Shown here piece after piece: positions 34,901 to 49,900 of a stretch of DNA of 64,000 bases. Source of the DNA: Schistosoma mansoni (Eukaryota > Platyhelminthes > Trematoda > Strigeidida > Schistosomatidae); contig NW_017386062.1 in the NCBI RefSeq assembly GCF_000237925.1, positions 310,001 to 374,000 on the forward strand. The letters run 5' to 3'. The notes below the pieces were generated by a model. It searched no databases. It saw only the letters and a list, made by a program, of their open reading frames with translations, and was not told where the DNA came from. The position numbers and the translations under genes were made by a program. Positions within the stretch are counted from its first letter, which is position 1; each line of letters starts with the position of its first letter.

Positions 34901-37900
34901 TGAATTTAAGGAAGAGTGAAATGAAGTCTAGAACATTTGTTCGAGATATGTTGTAAGATTACTAAGAATGATAAACCGAAAGAGACTTTGGGAGTAAAAA
35001 AAAGTAAAATGGAATAAAACATAGCCAGTACAATGAATCCCAGACTACTGAACTAAGTAGTGTAAGAATTTAAACCTGATAAATAATTATAAACACGATT
35101 GAAAAAAGGTAGACAGTTACAGATGACATACGACATTTTAGATCAAATTACACTGATCTAGTCACATTAAATTACTTTTCTTGACCTAATAAATGAAAAG
35201 AAAATGTTAGGCTAGTCTTATAAACAACAATCTCACTCATTAGTTACATGTTTTGCACTAACATCCTGTATTTTTCTAAAATGCTTTGTTAGGTAGCATA
35301 GAGGTATTAATTTTCTTTTATCAACTCATTATCAGAAACAGATTCGTGTACCCGCATTCGAGTTACATTTTAAGTGTAACGGCTAGCACGATACTACTAG
35401 TTGACTTGATTTGAAATAGGTAGGACATGATTCAAACTTGAGACATATTGGTTGGATTTCGGGTACCTTAACCATTGAACTACCCCACTGTACATGACTT
35501 TTAAGAATATTTCATTAAGTTAGAGTATCTTTTTAGAAAAAAACTAGTTAACCTACCGACTATCCCATAAAACAATCTGTCCAGAGTAAGTACCACCAAC
35601 TACAATGTTTGGATGAAAACGTGATAAACTGGCCGATGTAACTGGGGATTGACAATGAAATATAAATTCCGGTGTTAATTTCTTTGGATATTTCATATTC
35701 CACATTAAGCAAACACCTTCAGGTTCATGAACAGCTTCTTCATTCATATGATATGCTGTAAGTAATAATTCTGGAAATATAGTTGACCAATCTAAACCAG
35801 TGATTGTACGATGTTTAGACCATCTTTCATCAAAAAATTCGTTCGATACAGTTAACAATTCATCAGACCTATAACAATAAAAGGCGATAAATAAGTATAT
35901 AAGAACTAAAATTTCATTTAAACCAATAAGCGTCTCACCTAATCACACCACGGAGAATCATATAAATCATGTGTGTATCAATAAAAAATTCAGAAGGGTA
36001 ATGGAAGACATGAGAACCAGGAGAGCAGATGACAGCTTCAGATTACCACCTGGTTGTGGCCGAGATGAGACTGAAGCTAAAGAAACAATGGACAGCCGGG
36101 GAAACAGCAGTACAAAGGTTCAATGCAACCTTCCTTCGAGATACTCACAAGCTAGGAAAAATCAAAATAGGTCTCAACAACAGGTTCCATCCCTTACAGA
36201 ATCTACTGAAAGAATAAGAAACTACTATGTAGAACAACTGGAAAAGTATAAAAAAGCACTAACTTCAACATGTCAGGAGGTGCTGGACCACAAGAAGCAT
36301 CATCATAAGGAATAGATCTCTATTGATACCCTGAACAAGATTCAAGAAAGGAAGAAAAAGAAGACAACAATCAATAGCAGCAGAACAAGAGCAGAGGAAG
36401 ACGACAAGCAGAAATACGTACAAGCTCAGAAATGATAGTGGTAAAAGCTGCAACAGACGGATATATGAAAATACTATATAATGCAACAAAAAAACTAGCA
36501 GGAAAATATTGTAAACCAGAGAGACCAGTCAAAGACAAAAAAGGCGAATCAATCACTGAGATCCAAGAACAGTGGAACAGGTGGATAGGGCACTTTGAAG
36601 AAATCTTCAGTAGACCAGACCCACTACACCCACCAGACATCGACGTATCACACACAGACCTTCCTATAGATTTCGCTCCACCAACGATTGCAGAAATCAG
36701 TATGACCTTTAGACAAATTAGGAATGAGACAGCAGCAGGACCTGATAAAACACCAGCTGAAGCAGTGAAGTCAGGCATAGAAGTAACTGCGAATATGCAC
36801 CACATCCTATTCAGGAAGAACAAGTGCTGACAGACAGGTAAGAAGTATACCTTATCAAGATACCAAAGAAAGGAGATCTGAGCAAATGTGAGAACCACAG
36901 AGGTATCACACTACTATTGATGCTAAAAAAAGTTTTCAATAGTGTTGCTGAACTGGATGAAAGGTTCAGTAGACGTCCAGCTTTGAGATCAACAGGCTGG
37001 ACTCCGTAAGGACTGGTTATGCACAGACCAAGTCGAAACACTATGGATCATTGTTGAACATTCAATTAAATGGAACTCGATATTGCACATCAACTTCCTT
37101 GACTGTGAACAAGTGTATTACAATGTGGATAGGAGAACCTTATGAAACCTTCTTTGACACTATGGTGTATCTGAAAACATTGTCAGTATCATACGGAATA
37201 TATACGATCAAATAAACTGCAAAGTCATGCACGGAGTACAGATGCACACGAAGTGAGGAACAGTGTCAGACAAGGCTGTTTCTCTCTCCGTTTCTCCTTC
37301 TTATGGTGGTTGACTGAGTTATGAAGACTTCCACATCTGAGAGCGAGGATGGAATACAATGGACCGATTAGATACAATTAGACAATTCGGACTTCACAGG
37401 TGACCTAGTTTTCCTATCCCGTACACAGCAACAAATGAAGGCTAATACAAACAGTGTAGATGAAGCCTCTCCAGCAGTACGTGTCAACATACACAAGGGA
37501 AAAAGCAAGATCCTCAAATACAACATGGAGAACACCAAACCAATCACACCTGATGGAGAAATGCTGGAAGAGGTGGGAACTCTATTGTACCTGTTTAGCA
37601 TCATCGATGAACAAGGAGGATCCGATGAAGACACAAGGGCAAGGATTAGCAAGACAAGGACAAGATTCCTACCGTTGAAGAACATATGAAACTCGAAACA
37701 ACTGTCAACCAACATGAAAGTCGGAATCTTCAAAACGAACGTCAAGACAGTTCTACTCTACGGAGCTGAAACTTGGAGAAGCATCACACCCATCATCAGA
37801 AAAGTATAAGTATCTATAAGCAAGATACTCCATATCCGTCGACCGGATACTATCAGTAACAATCTACCGTGTGAAACAACGAACCAGTTGAATGTCCAGC

Positions 37901-40900
37901 TGAAGAGGGAATCAAGGAAAGACTATGAAGGTGGATAGGATATACATTTCGGAAACCATCAGACTGCATCACGAGGCAAGTGTTAACTTGGAATCCTGAA
38001 GGGTAAAGGAAAAGAGAAAAACCAAGAAACACACTTGATCGAGAATTAGAAGCAGACATGGAAAGAATGAATAGCGATTAGAAGGGAGTGTCAAGGACAT
38101 AGTTCCACGGAGAATTCTGATGAATGACCTATGTTTCTTCATTTAGAGTGACAGGCGAAGTTCAGTTAACGAGTAACTAAGGTCACAAAGATGCTACAAT
38201 GTTTCTTCGACCCATTAAGCTGGCAGTATTTGTTCAACCTGATTAGGAGCTAACAGGAAATATTTACCAGTGAAAACACTTCAAAGAACTTTCATTTTCA
38301 TAATATAAAGCTGTGTAGGCTCAAAGAATCCAGACTGATTAACTGGATGTTTGAAAGTCTTCATGATTTAGTTTGAGTTATATCATTGACTTATTTCATC
38401 ATGAAGTATCGTAGAAGTTTCTATCCCCATTGTAGTACATTGATGACCTGTCATTTCGGAAACCATCAGACAGCATCACGAGGCAAGTGTTAACTTGGAA
38501 TCCTGAAGGGTAAAGGAAAAGAGAAAAACCAAGAAACACACTTGATCGAGAATTAGAAGCAGACATGGAAAGAATGAATAGCGATTAGAAGGGAGTGTCA
38601 AGGACATAGTTCCACGGAGAATTCTGATGAATGACCTATGTTTCTTCATTTAGAGTGACAGGCGAAGTTCAGTTAACGAGTAACTAAGGTCACAAAGATG
38701 CTANNNNNNNNNNNNNNNNNNNNNNNNNNNNNNNNNNNNNNNNNNNNNNNNNNNNNNNNNNNNNNNNNNNNNNNNNNNNNNNNNNNNNNNNNNNNNNNNN
38801 NNNNNNNNNNNNNNNNNNNNNNNNNNNNNNNNNNNNNNNNNNNNNNNNNNNNNNNNNNNNNNNNNNNNNNNNNNNNNNNNNNNNNNNNNNNNNNNNNNNN
38901 NNNGTGCTTTCCTTTTTAGTTGTCGTGAAGAGCTATTGATGATATTCATGCCTGTATCCTTCAGTCTCTCTCTTTTTCTTCCACCTTGAGGATATTACGT
39001 TAGGACTTACCTATAAATTTAGTTTAATCATTTCCGTGAAGGGTGCTCTATTTACCTCGAGTATATTTTCCTTATCTCCTTATCAGCTGTCAGCCGACTT
39101 GTTCTCTGTCACAGCAGATTATCATTGACAGAATACCTTTAGATTTTTGGTGATGATAATTTTCCACGTCCAAACTTCATACAACGGAACACATTTAACG
39201 TACGTGTTGAAAGTTCTAACCTCGGTGTTAGAGGACAAAGTTTTGAACTAAAGAAGGTCTTCAGTTGTAAGAATACTCCCTTTGCTTCACTAATCCTCAC
39301 CAGATACTCTTTGTTTGACAATGACACTCCCCAAGTAATCAAAGACGTTATTTCTAGCTTTTCGAATTTATTTTCCAAAAATTTCTATTAACAAATGTGG
39401 TGGTTTCATTAATGAACAACTTAATTCGAAAGTCAATTTATGACAGAAAATATGGCGATAAACCATATTCTAACTGCTATAATCTTTTTCTATTTGAGAA
39501 CTTAAACATCAAATGGTGATCCGAATTAAAATGAACAAAACGTTCACACAATAGGAATGATAAATGAATATAGCGAAAAAATCTGAGCAGTGCGCATCCA
39601 CAATCCCACCTCGCGAGATTCGAACTCAGGACCTATCAGTCTCGCGCCAGAGCACTTAACCGTCCAGTGCTTCCAGGTTTTCCATGGTGGTCTAGCTTCA
39701 ATTGATTCATGATTTCAACTATGAAAATACTGAAATCTCTACAAAACCCCTTCAGATATTAAAAATTTATGAGGTAGTTTATCGATCTAATGATAATTTT
39801 TGCATCTCATACGATAGACTAAAAACGTTTGATTCTTCAATGATCAATTCATAAACTTGATTCAGTCCTATGGATGAATAGATAAGAAATGTCATATATA
39901 TGATTACTGAGTTTAGAGAAGTGAGATTTCAATATTTTAAGGTAATAAATCTACTCTACTACTAAATACGAAATTGTCATTTCAGTATATTTATAAACCA
40001 TACTACTTACAATGAAATCAGTCTATTTTAACCAGGGAGAGCAGAAATAATAAATAAAAAAATATCAAATAACTATCGAAAGTGTATTGAATTATTGGAT
40101 TCAAATATCTACACAGAATATTTGTTCAGATGAGCCAGATCGCTTGGATGTCGCTTATGATTCTACTGATATGATGTTTTATAGTACTTGTAATTAAGGA
40201 GTACGTTCCATCTAGTGAGTAAATCCACAGTCTGTGACATGCTTATGTGAATATAAACTGTGAACAACTCTGATATCAACAAGGGCATAGAAATGACACT
40301 ACATAGTCATTGAATATTAGCACAAAAAAATTAAACGTGAAAACCAACGACATAGGATACAGTTTGTAGAAATAAGAAACTCAATGAAAACATTGTGAAC
40401 AGAAAAATAGTGGACATTAAAAAGTCTTTTTTAGGATATTATTTAATTTTAACGGAAATCACTCACTATCATTACGTTGAACATCATTTGAAGTATTCTC
40501 GTCAACACCATCAGTACTTGTCCGTATTCCATCAAGCTTATCTAATATTCCACGAGATTGTCCAGTTTTAGTGACACCGATATGAGGCATCTTTTCCAGT
40601 TCCGCTAACGCAGCATTGGCATCCACTTCATCACGATTACCTTCGTCGTATGTTAATACTGTGAAAAAGAAGAAGCATTATTCTATGCAACATACAAAAG
40701 CTAATGTACTGCAATGATGACATCTTGTGCACATTGAGAACAAAATGAATATGCTGCATAATATCATTAACTAGTATATTGAGCGGAATATTCTCAGTAT
40801 TCGTTAGAGGGGTAAGGTATACACTTAAGTGATATATATAAGTAAGAGTAAAGCGGCACTAAAATAATAACACTTAGTAAACTGTTACGATCGTGTTAAA

Positions 40901-43900
40901 ACGGTACCAATTGACAAGGTTCACCAATCAGAATGTACACTACAATTCTCTATAAACCAAAGTTCTATGGTGACTTGAGCACAAACATACTCTGACTGAT
41001 AAAGGTTAACCTTCTACTATGACCGAGATAATCTGAATCCTGGATGAAAAGAGATTAATAAGAAAATATTGAACTTACACATTTTATCAGAGAAGGGAAA
41101 TGCTTCTTCCGAATTCAGTAAAACATGATACAAACAAATTATAGGTCACAATGAGACAATATATGGTACTATAAATCATATTTTGTTTAGATGAGGATTA
41201 ACTTAAAACCTTAGCATAGTTGAATGATGTCAAGTACCGTAATATCAAAAGAACTATTTACTGTTGATAACTTTAAATATAACTCTATGATAAAGTATAT
41301 CACACAATAAAAAAGACTCGTATTTTACAATTGAACATGATAAAATATGGAACTACACCAACATTAGTGTAGTGTTGTAGTGAACAAGAACACGAGTGGG
41401 AACAATCAAATGTACTTAAGCACGAACTACAGACTATCTCACTAAATTCTGATAACCATACAATGAACAGTTAATTTTCAGAAGAACAATCAATTGTCTC
41501 AATCTTAATTGTTCATTCTCCAAATATCAGTCCGTCTTCTCTGATCACATTGCTCATGCATTTTCATACCGATTGCGCTTCATTCCTGTTCCTTCCTTAT
41601 CGATCTTCTGCTCAAATGCATTCTATGTCTGACTATCACCATATACTACTTATTTGGATATAAGTAGACCATACCACAGTGTGAATATTATGGTGAATGA
41701 AGATTTTATTTTAAAAACATTATCTTGTAGATAAAATTTAGTTCAATATCAGTAAGACAACGATTCAATAGCAAACTATAAACACTACTAGAGAAAAATG
41801 AAAAAACCATCAGCGAAATTCTTTAAAACGTTGATTGAAGCTTGAAAGCTTTAGATGAACTAACAGAGGATCGCGAATTTATGTTATACGGCTTGGAATA
41901 TGATAATAAGCAAAAGCTGGTTAGGTGTAGATTGATAAAAAAAATTTGTACACGGATATTGAGCAGGGGCAGATGATAACAGTGGACCGTACAATAAATC
42001 TGTCGGGTAGATGACTCAGAATATTAATATACAGTGAAACTATCATCTAATCTGAAAACGTTTATTGTTCGTAAGTATACAGACGAGTTTTATTTGGTGA
42101 TGTTTATAGAATAGGAAGACTTTGAAACCTTGGATACTAAGCATAGATGTGTTGGGATGGATTTCTTTGAAGAATATGGAGTGTGGATTACTGTTGATTT
42201 ACATTAATATTACATTTGAAATTTTACTTATCTCACGTCACATGTGAGACAGATGGGGTCTCTAGAAAAAGATGCAATAGTTTGCTTCATAATCTCTAAA
42301 CATGACATTCCAAATTAGAGACTCTAGTACGGCCGAGGGTGGGGAGAGTCAGCTCTCCCTCTCGAAATGCTCTAATACGATAATGCATACAAAGCCACCG
42401 TCACAGAAGTCCTATTCACTACCTTCTCGCGGCGGCGGCATTGTTTATGAAATTAAGAGGACAAAAGCGAATATTAGGTGTTAAAATCGGGTTTATGGTT
42501 ACAGAGGATTCGCCTAAGGAAGTTGGAGAACCCTAGTTCCAAACCAATGGTCACATGAACAACAGGAACCTGAGGGAACAGTTGGTGCATGAACCTATTC
42601 TCGGTCACCGGCTACCAGGAACCACATCTCCTGACGCTGCTCCACTGCCTTGTGGATTAGACTTCCAGATCAAAGGCTCAGGGAGTGACCCCCTAAGAAA
42701 AACCACCCACTTGGGTTTGGACACCTAGAAAGTATCCCAGCCCACCTTCAAGTTGGCTGATTTGTACGCAGCAAATATTCGGTACTACTTCGTACTAATG
42801 TTTATAAATTCAAACAAATAAATAAGTAAATAAAATCATTAAAACATCACACGCGTAACGTCGGTAAGTCAGTCATAAGTAATAGTAAAAGTAGTATCAG
42901 TGATAATAAACCTTAGGCATAGACCTGAATTCAAGGAAGAATATAAAGTAATTTTTAAAATTTAAGAGAAGACAAACAGTGACTGTATTTCTTTTTAACA
43001 CTGAGATCGATCCTGACTACTGTCACTTAAAGTCTTCAACAATTGGTCACGATAATTGCATGGACACAACCCAGTGACCATCATCTATCAACATGGATCA
43101 GGTTTAGCAGTCAATAATTTCATGAACATGCCATGTTTAACTTCCTTCCAACTTATTCCTATCCCATCCAACACCACGCACCGAAGTAGGAAATGACTTG
43201 ACATATATAGTGTGTGTCCCAAATACCTGAGTCACTGAAGATTCACAACCTCCCTAACGACACAATTAATGTAAATAGCCAAAGGTCGACTACGTTTAAG
43301 TGATATGGCTCAAAATCAGTAGCAGTGACACATTTTATTATTCGATGTCTATTAGTTCTCAAATTCAACTGTTCCACATTCAGATTTTATTATCTACTTA
43401 CACTCTCCTTTGTTACTTCTATATTTGATCCTCCTAAACTGGTAGGCCGATAGAAAATGTTAAAACTCCAATCACTATACATACATGTTTTAATTACTTC
43501 GATCGAGAGTTTCAAGCAACAAGGGCTACTTATAAACATTTCATAGATAATAGATATAAGATTATTTAGCAACAAACTATACTTGTTTTTCTTTAAAAAA
43601 AAGTTCACACAATAAAAAGTATAGATAGATAATGAGATATAATAATATTTTTAAAACAAACAAACATGCAAATACACTCTGAAAGCAAAAATACTACACA
43701 TTGTATTAGATTTAAGACATGCATAGATATTCTACTGAATGGTGTGTGTATTTTAATTAAAGAAAATTGGAAATAATCTACATTCAATGAACTATAAATA
43801 AATAACCAAGGCAACATGTCCTTAAAACAGAAAAAGAGAAAAAAACAACAACTCCAATTTACAAATAATCAAATGTATTATATATTTCATGGCAAGTTAC

Positions 43901-46900
43901 TGAATAAGCTAAACGAAAAAAATCGTTTGTATTTGTATGGGTATATGCACAGAAATAAGCGTAGTAATATTCATTGAGTACTACACATGTACAAAGCGAT
44001 TATATATATATACATATGGAGACGCTTAAATCGGTAAGTACAAACGATTTATATTTTATGAGGATTGTTCAATAGATTCAATAAAATGTAGAACTACATG
44101 GTAAATGGAAAGAAATGTAAAAAATTTTTCCACATATCAATGAATACAGTGTTATGGGTGAAATATAAAAAAAATAATAAAGAAAAACAGAATAGATTTT
44201 GATTGTTAAATACGGGAGATTTATGATTTAAAATGAGGGGGAAAAGCAGAGCTTTAAATTAAAGATTCGGTTGATTATTATTAAGATTACAAATTGAATT
44301 CTACTTTATCTATCTAGTTTACATAGCTAAGCAATGTGAATTTTATTTAGATATTATATAAGGCTCATAGTCCGTGGGTGAGCACTCTCATGTGATTGCT
44401 GTATTTTCTTGATTATTTTTTGTAAATGATAAAACTACAGTAATCACATGACATCCAGTGCTCCAGCAATAATGTCATAGTCTCCTAAATATTAATCACA
44501 GTCAGATGATCAAGTGAACCTTTCTAAGAAAACCTCATTAAACTGATGAGAAATGGAATCCTGGCTAATGTTACGTAAAATTCTAAATTCATGAACAACT
44601 GAACCTATCGTGCCAAATCAAAAATTACTAACCGAGACTTTTTTACCGTAGAGGACCAACAACTGGGCCACAATAATAAGCAGATTCATTTAACCCGACT
44701 CATTAGGTTTCCTGGTCCTTGTTCTAGATTGCGTACACGTATACAGGGCATGAATGGAAAATATCAAAATATCTACGAAAATAAAACCATCTGATCATAG
44801 CTTATGAGTTTATATTGTAATGAATTAAACAGTTAAAATTAGCGAATGGTTCATATTCAAAACCATTGGAAGGAAGTGATTCAATACTAACTGTTAATTG
44901 ACTAAATTTTGAAAAAAAACAGTAGTTCATCTCTACTGTTCTTTCGATGTACTGCTTTGTGAAGTTGACATCTTCACTATTCTTATTTTGGCTATTTCTT
45001 ACAAATGTTTGTAGTTACAACGAAATTCTGTACGAAGTGAAAAGTTACTTGACTAATGATATCAAGTAAAAAGTATAAAGTGACAGTAAGATGACATTCA
45101 GCCAGTAATGGTCATGCAATAGATAAAACTGAAGAATTCATGGTGATTTACGGCATAAGTTCTATGGGTATACGAGCTGGCGACCGTAGTATTTGTGTTC
45201 AGAAGTTTCTAATACCTCTGTATATTGATTAGCTGGAGAAAACATAATACACGATAATTGGTAATTCTATTATTTTTTTTCCTCTGACTTACTATCAAAT
45301 CAGTCTAATGAGACACAGAATCTTGAAGGTATGTGCATCGACTCAAATTACTAAGCCCCATTAGCACAGAAAGACTTGATTCTCGGAGCGAATCCAAGAG
45401 TAGTTAAGGGAAAAGATACTATTCTGCACACTTAAACTGACTATTCACACGATCTATCAGAAAGATTTCACTTGAGGCTTCGCCTTTAATCCTAGTTACT
45501 TCATGCAACTTAGCAACCGTGTATTTCCTTTTGAATCATACATTTTATAAGTGAATGCTAGTGATATCAACTGACTTACCAGGCTAATGTAGCTGGATCA
45601 GTGTTTAAACATGTCTCTCTATAGTTTGAGATCGAGTTATTCTTATCGAAATAATCATACCGATGACAATTAGCAATGGTCATGGATAGGAAATAGATTT
45701 TATCGGAAGAATTGAAAGCAATTAGTAACTGATGTGTATGGTTGTCTCTACTTGAGCTTTCCGCATGAATCCGAAATATGAATGGGTAAAATGTGAACAA
45801 CTGTAGCAGCACGGAGAAAATACAAAACGAATCGGAAGTCAAACAAGAGAAAACCCCACCTTTCAATATCAAAGATAATATTAATAATTACAGTGCTAAA
45901 CATAAATGGGAAGATTCAAGTAAACAATACGAAGTCAATGTAAACGGTAGTTTTAAAAACCCATAATGAGATTTAGCTCTATCGCATATTATATAGAATA
46001 CGTAATAGAAAGGTCTGTGACTCTATAACTGGAGCGCTTGATGACCATTTAATGTTCTAATACTACAATAGGAAATAGACAAATAATTCGAATCCACCGA
46101 AGAGCATCATGTCTCTCAAGATAACAGGTACACCTTGTTGACAAATGCAAAACAACACGAAGTCTAGATCCAGAATTTCCTGTCGACTACCTCCGATCGC
46201 CTAGCATCTCAAGGTAGTGCACACAATTTCGAATCATTTAAACTAGAGGCAACATTGGAACTTGGTCCATAGAATTCTATCAGTACTAAAAAGAGTAGAC
46301 AAGCATGATATTAGTTGTTACCCAGTGAGCTATACTGGCTGGAACAATCGTTCCTCAAGATCCTACCATGCCAAACAGATCGGTTTAACAGCGGTAAGGT
46401 GTTTCCTTCAGACAAGCATAATAGAGATGTGGCCTTCCCACAATGAGGGGTGGGGTTAGAAAAGGTCGACCCTAAAAATGCACATCTTGCCTGATCCCAC
46501 AGATTTCCGTCTCCGGCGGTAAGATCCCAACAAGTAGGGAGCTAACACAAGAATGGCTCACAAAAAGGTCGTGTGTGACCGACCTCAAGAAGTTGTCCCT
46601 TGGGCACTGCGGTCACGCTCTCAAGTCATTAAGAACGCCTCTAACCCAATTTCCTTCCCAGGTACCTCCAGAAGAGCCCTTCCACAATAAGGGCAACCGG
46701 CAAGTGATAACCATACTCATACCTTTAACAACACTCAAGATCACTGTATTCATAATCAATCTCCCTTTCTAATTCCTATTATTCCTCCTACATCGATTAT
46801 CAACACTAAAATTCCTCTCTCGGATTCCTCCTCAAGTGTCACTTAAGCCAACGATTCTAGTACGCAAAACACTGTCTCAGGTCTGCTGGAACCTCGCTCC

Positions 46901-49900
46901 AAACTACACATTGGAGCCTTCAACGTAAGCACCCTATGTCAAATACACAAGCAGGACTCCTTGGCTAAAACCCCAGAATCTCGTACCACTAACGTATGTT
47001 GTGTCTTTGAAACACGCATACAGGAGCCTAGTGTGGTCATTCACTTGACCTCAACTCTCCAAATTGAGGAGCCAACGAGATACATCCTCCGTTTATCTAG
47101 CAACCCAATGACAAGTTCTCGTAGTCAGGTGGGCGTAGGTATAGCACTGAGTACGAGGATAGAACAAGCACTATTAGAATAGATCCCCGTTAACAGCCGT
47201 TTATGTGATGTCTGGCTCCGTAAGAACTCAAAAGGATAGGGACACACGTCGTAAACTTATCCGAACAGGCTCCAAACAAGATAAAGAGCGAAAAAATCAG
47301 ATATGGGTTAGCCAAAAGTCTAAGGAACGACTATGAGGAGTGGTGGGCAACGAAAGCAAAACATGGAATAGGCAGTGGCTAAACGTAACACCAGACAACT
47401 CTTCAGACTGATAAAAGAAACCGGAATTAAGAAGTCAAGTGTAAGACGACCACGGAAAAAAAAATGACACTTATCTACTCTCAGCCCGGACGTTTAGAAG
47501 AATGGGTGGGACACTTTAAGAAGCAGTCCAACTGGCTTTCAGCTACCCTACAACTACCCACCATTCCCAAAAGGCATGAATGGAACATTGAAGTAGGTCC
47601 CCCGACTGTAATTGAAGTTCAAAAAGTCATAGTTAATCTGAAACGTGGAACAGCAGTTGGTCCAGATGGATTGGCTCCAGAGGTCTTTAAGGATGGTGGT
47701 TCAGTTTTAGCAATTAGGTTGACTGATATTTTAACTAAAATCTCCGACCTATGTGTAATCCCATGTGAGCAGTTGCAATCATTATTTGTCCCAATATACA
47801 AGAAGGGGTTAAAATCATACTGTGATTAGTCTGACTAATATAGCATCTAAAATACTAGCCTTAATAATTACCGGATGCCTAACAAAGACTAGTGAACTGC
47901 AAACACAAGAAAATCAAGCTGGCTTCATACCTAGCTGTGGCTGTATCGACCACATATTCACCGCTTTCCAGGTTTTAGAACACAGGTATGCTTATCTGCG
48001 TCCGACAGTGATAGTTTTTCTTGACTTAAAAGCAGCATTTGACTCTGTTAACCGAGAGGTTCTGTGACAGTGTTTTAGAAATATTGCTGGCATCTGCTGG
48101 GATCACCGGGCAAGTAATAATGAGGTTAGATGCAGGGTATTAGGGAATGATGGTAAATCAGTTGATGAGGTTGTAAATCCTCATCAACTGAGATGGTTGG
48201 GCCACGTGTTGCGTATGTTTGAACACCAACTTACACGATACGCGATGCTGACCAGTGTTGGGGATGGTTGGAAGAAAGTTAGGGGTGGTCAAACGAAAAC
48301 GTGGTATCAGTCCTTCAAGTCTGAGCCATGTTGTTAGATAAATAATACTAGGTTGGGGTCCGCGCGACTGGCGTGACCAATGGTTGGAGACTCTGAGTGA
48401 CAGCCCAGAATCGATCACAATGGTGCAGGTGTATACATTCTTTGCCTTCCCTTAAACCATGAGATTAAAATTATTCGCTGAAAAATCCCCATTATTACTA
48501 ACATTACATTACACCTTTCTTTTTACTAACTAATTCTTTCTCCCTGTATTATATCCTTATTATATGTAATCTTTCTTCTATATATTACTACCATTAAAGT
48601 AACTATTTCTAGGAATTCGGTATTCACCTTGTTGTGCTAATGAGGTGTGGCAATTTGGAAGGATGCATATATGTGCCTGGTCTTACGTTGTGGCTGACTG
48701 ACATATTTAAAAAACATCAAATTAGCTAGCAAATAAATAGTTTAATAAAAGTTACTTAGAGTTTGTTTATTCAGAACTCAACAGTAGTGAAACCATATAC
48801 AAAAATAAATTGCTAGCAGATTACATTGATGAACTGATGATAATTGAAGAATTAATGAACACCAGAGAGCAATACATATATGCTGCAATTTAATTTGGAG
48901 TCTAGAAGACAACCAACTTCTTGTTGTCAGAATAACAATATTGCGGTGAAAGAATGGAGAACATTGCATAATATTATTTCAATATAATTTAATTAATATG
49001 ACAGTGATATTCACAAGCAGACATCAACTGGAGAACCGATGGAAAATCATAGAATACTGAGGAGTCATGTTGTTAAAATATGAAACGTTAAGCAGCACAC
49101 ATCCACAGCCTAAAGCAGAATTGCAGTCAGAACCTTTAGATTTTGCAGTCAGTGTCGCATCTTTTATGTAGTAACTTGGAAAACAGTGAGGCGTATTTTT
49201 GTTCAGTCGATTTGTGAAATAGTGCAATCCTTACTCAAACGTATTGGTAAGTTACTATCCGTCTTTCTACTTAGTTAGCTTTATATGCCATAGACTCACA
49301 TCCACCACAAAGTGTATCACCTGTGAGAACATAGTTATGATTTAGGTGGGTGACTTTTGAAAACTGTATTCAAAATACTACAGAATCTTCATACAACAAT
49401 AGTAGCGAAAGCCAGTTGCTAAAAACACTGGCTAATGATAACTAAACAAGTTTTACACTACTAGTTTCTTGATATTGGAATCAGTATATCTAACATTAGT
49501 ACTTTAAAGTGAAAAAAATTCTCAAACATGATAAAATTGATCTACATGGAAACAGAGTACTCAAATATGATAAAGTACGTAAACGTACAGCGACAGTCGT
49601 TTTTGTTTTAGGTCAGCGAACTCAATGAGGTTGGGTTTATATGAAGGATGTATAATCTCTGGTTATTGATGATTCAAATCACAGTCGACATGTACAAGAT
49701 GGAGAGATTCAAGCATTTTTACACAAACGTGCACACACACATACATACTGATATGGTTACGACAAGTTAATCGAGCTAAAAAGAAATGATACACGATGTT
49801 AGCTATATGCTGGTGCAGCATAATATGTTGAAAAGGTTTACAATTATACAATAAAATAAAAATCATTAAAATTACAATGATGATTGTAACACTATTATTT

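Noticed and set aside
35935-35990. Minus-strand candidate for the missing dynein exon ([17 protein letters not shown] with a GTGAGA donor, phase fitting)
   Set aside because: The plus strand of the same bases reads SPNHTTEN...CINKKF, the conserved endonuclease end of the RTE element, so the match is coincidental.
36371-36898. Minus-strand 175-aa ORF with apparent membrane segments
   Set aside because: Antisense of the RTE coding sequence at 36432-36830, which has clear family similarity.
37368-37745. Minus-strand 125-aa ORF
   Set aside because: Antisense of the RTE reverse transcriptase.
38698-38949. ORFs across gap 3
   Set aside because: Composed of N for most of their length.
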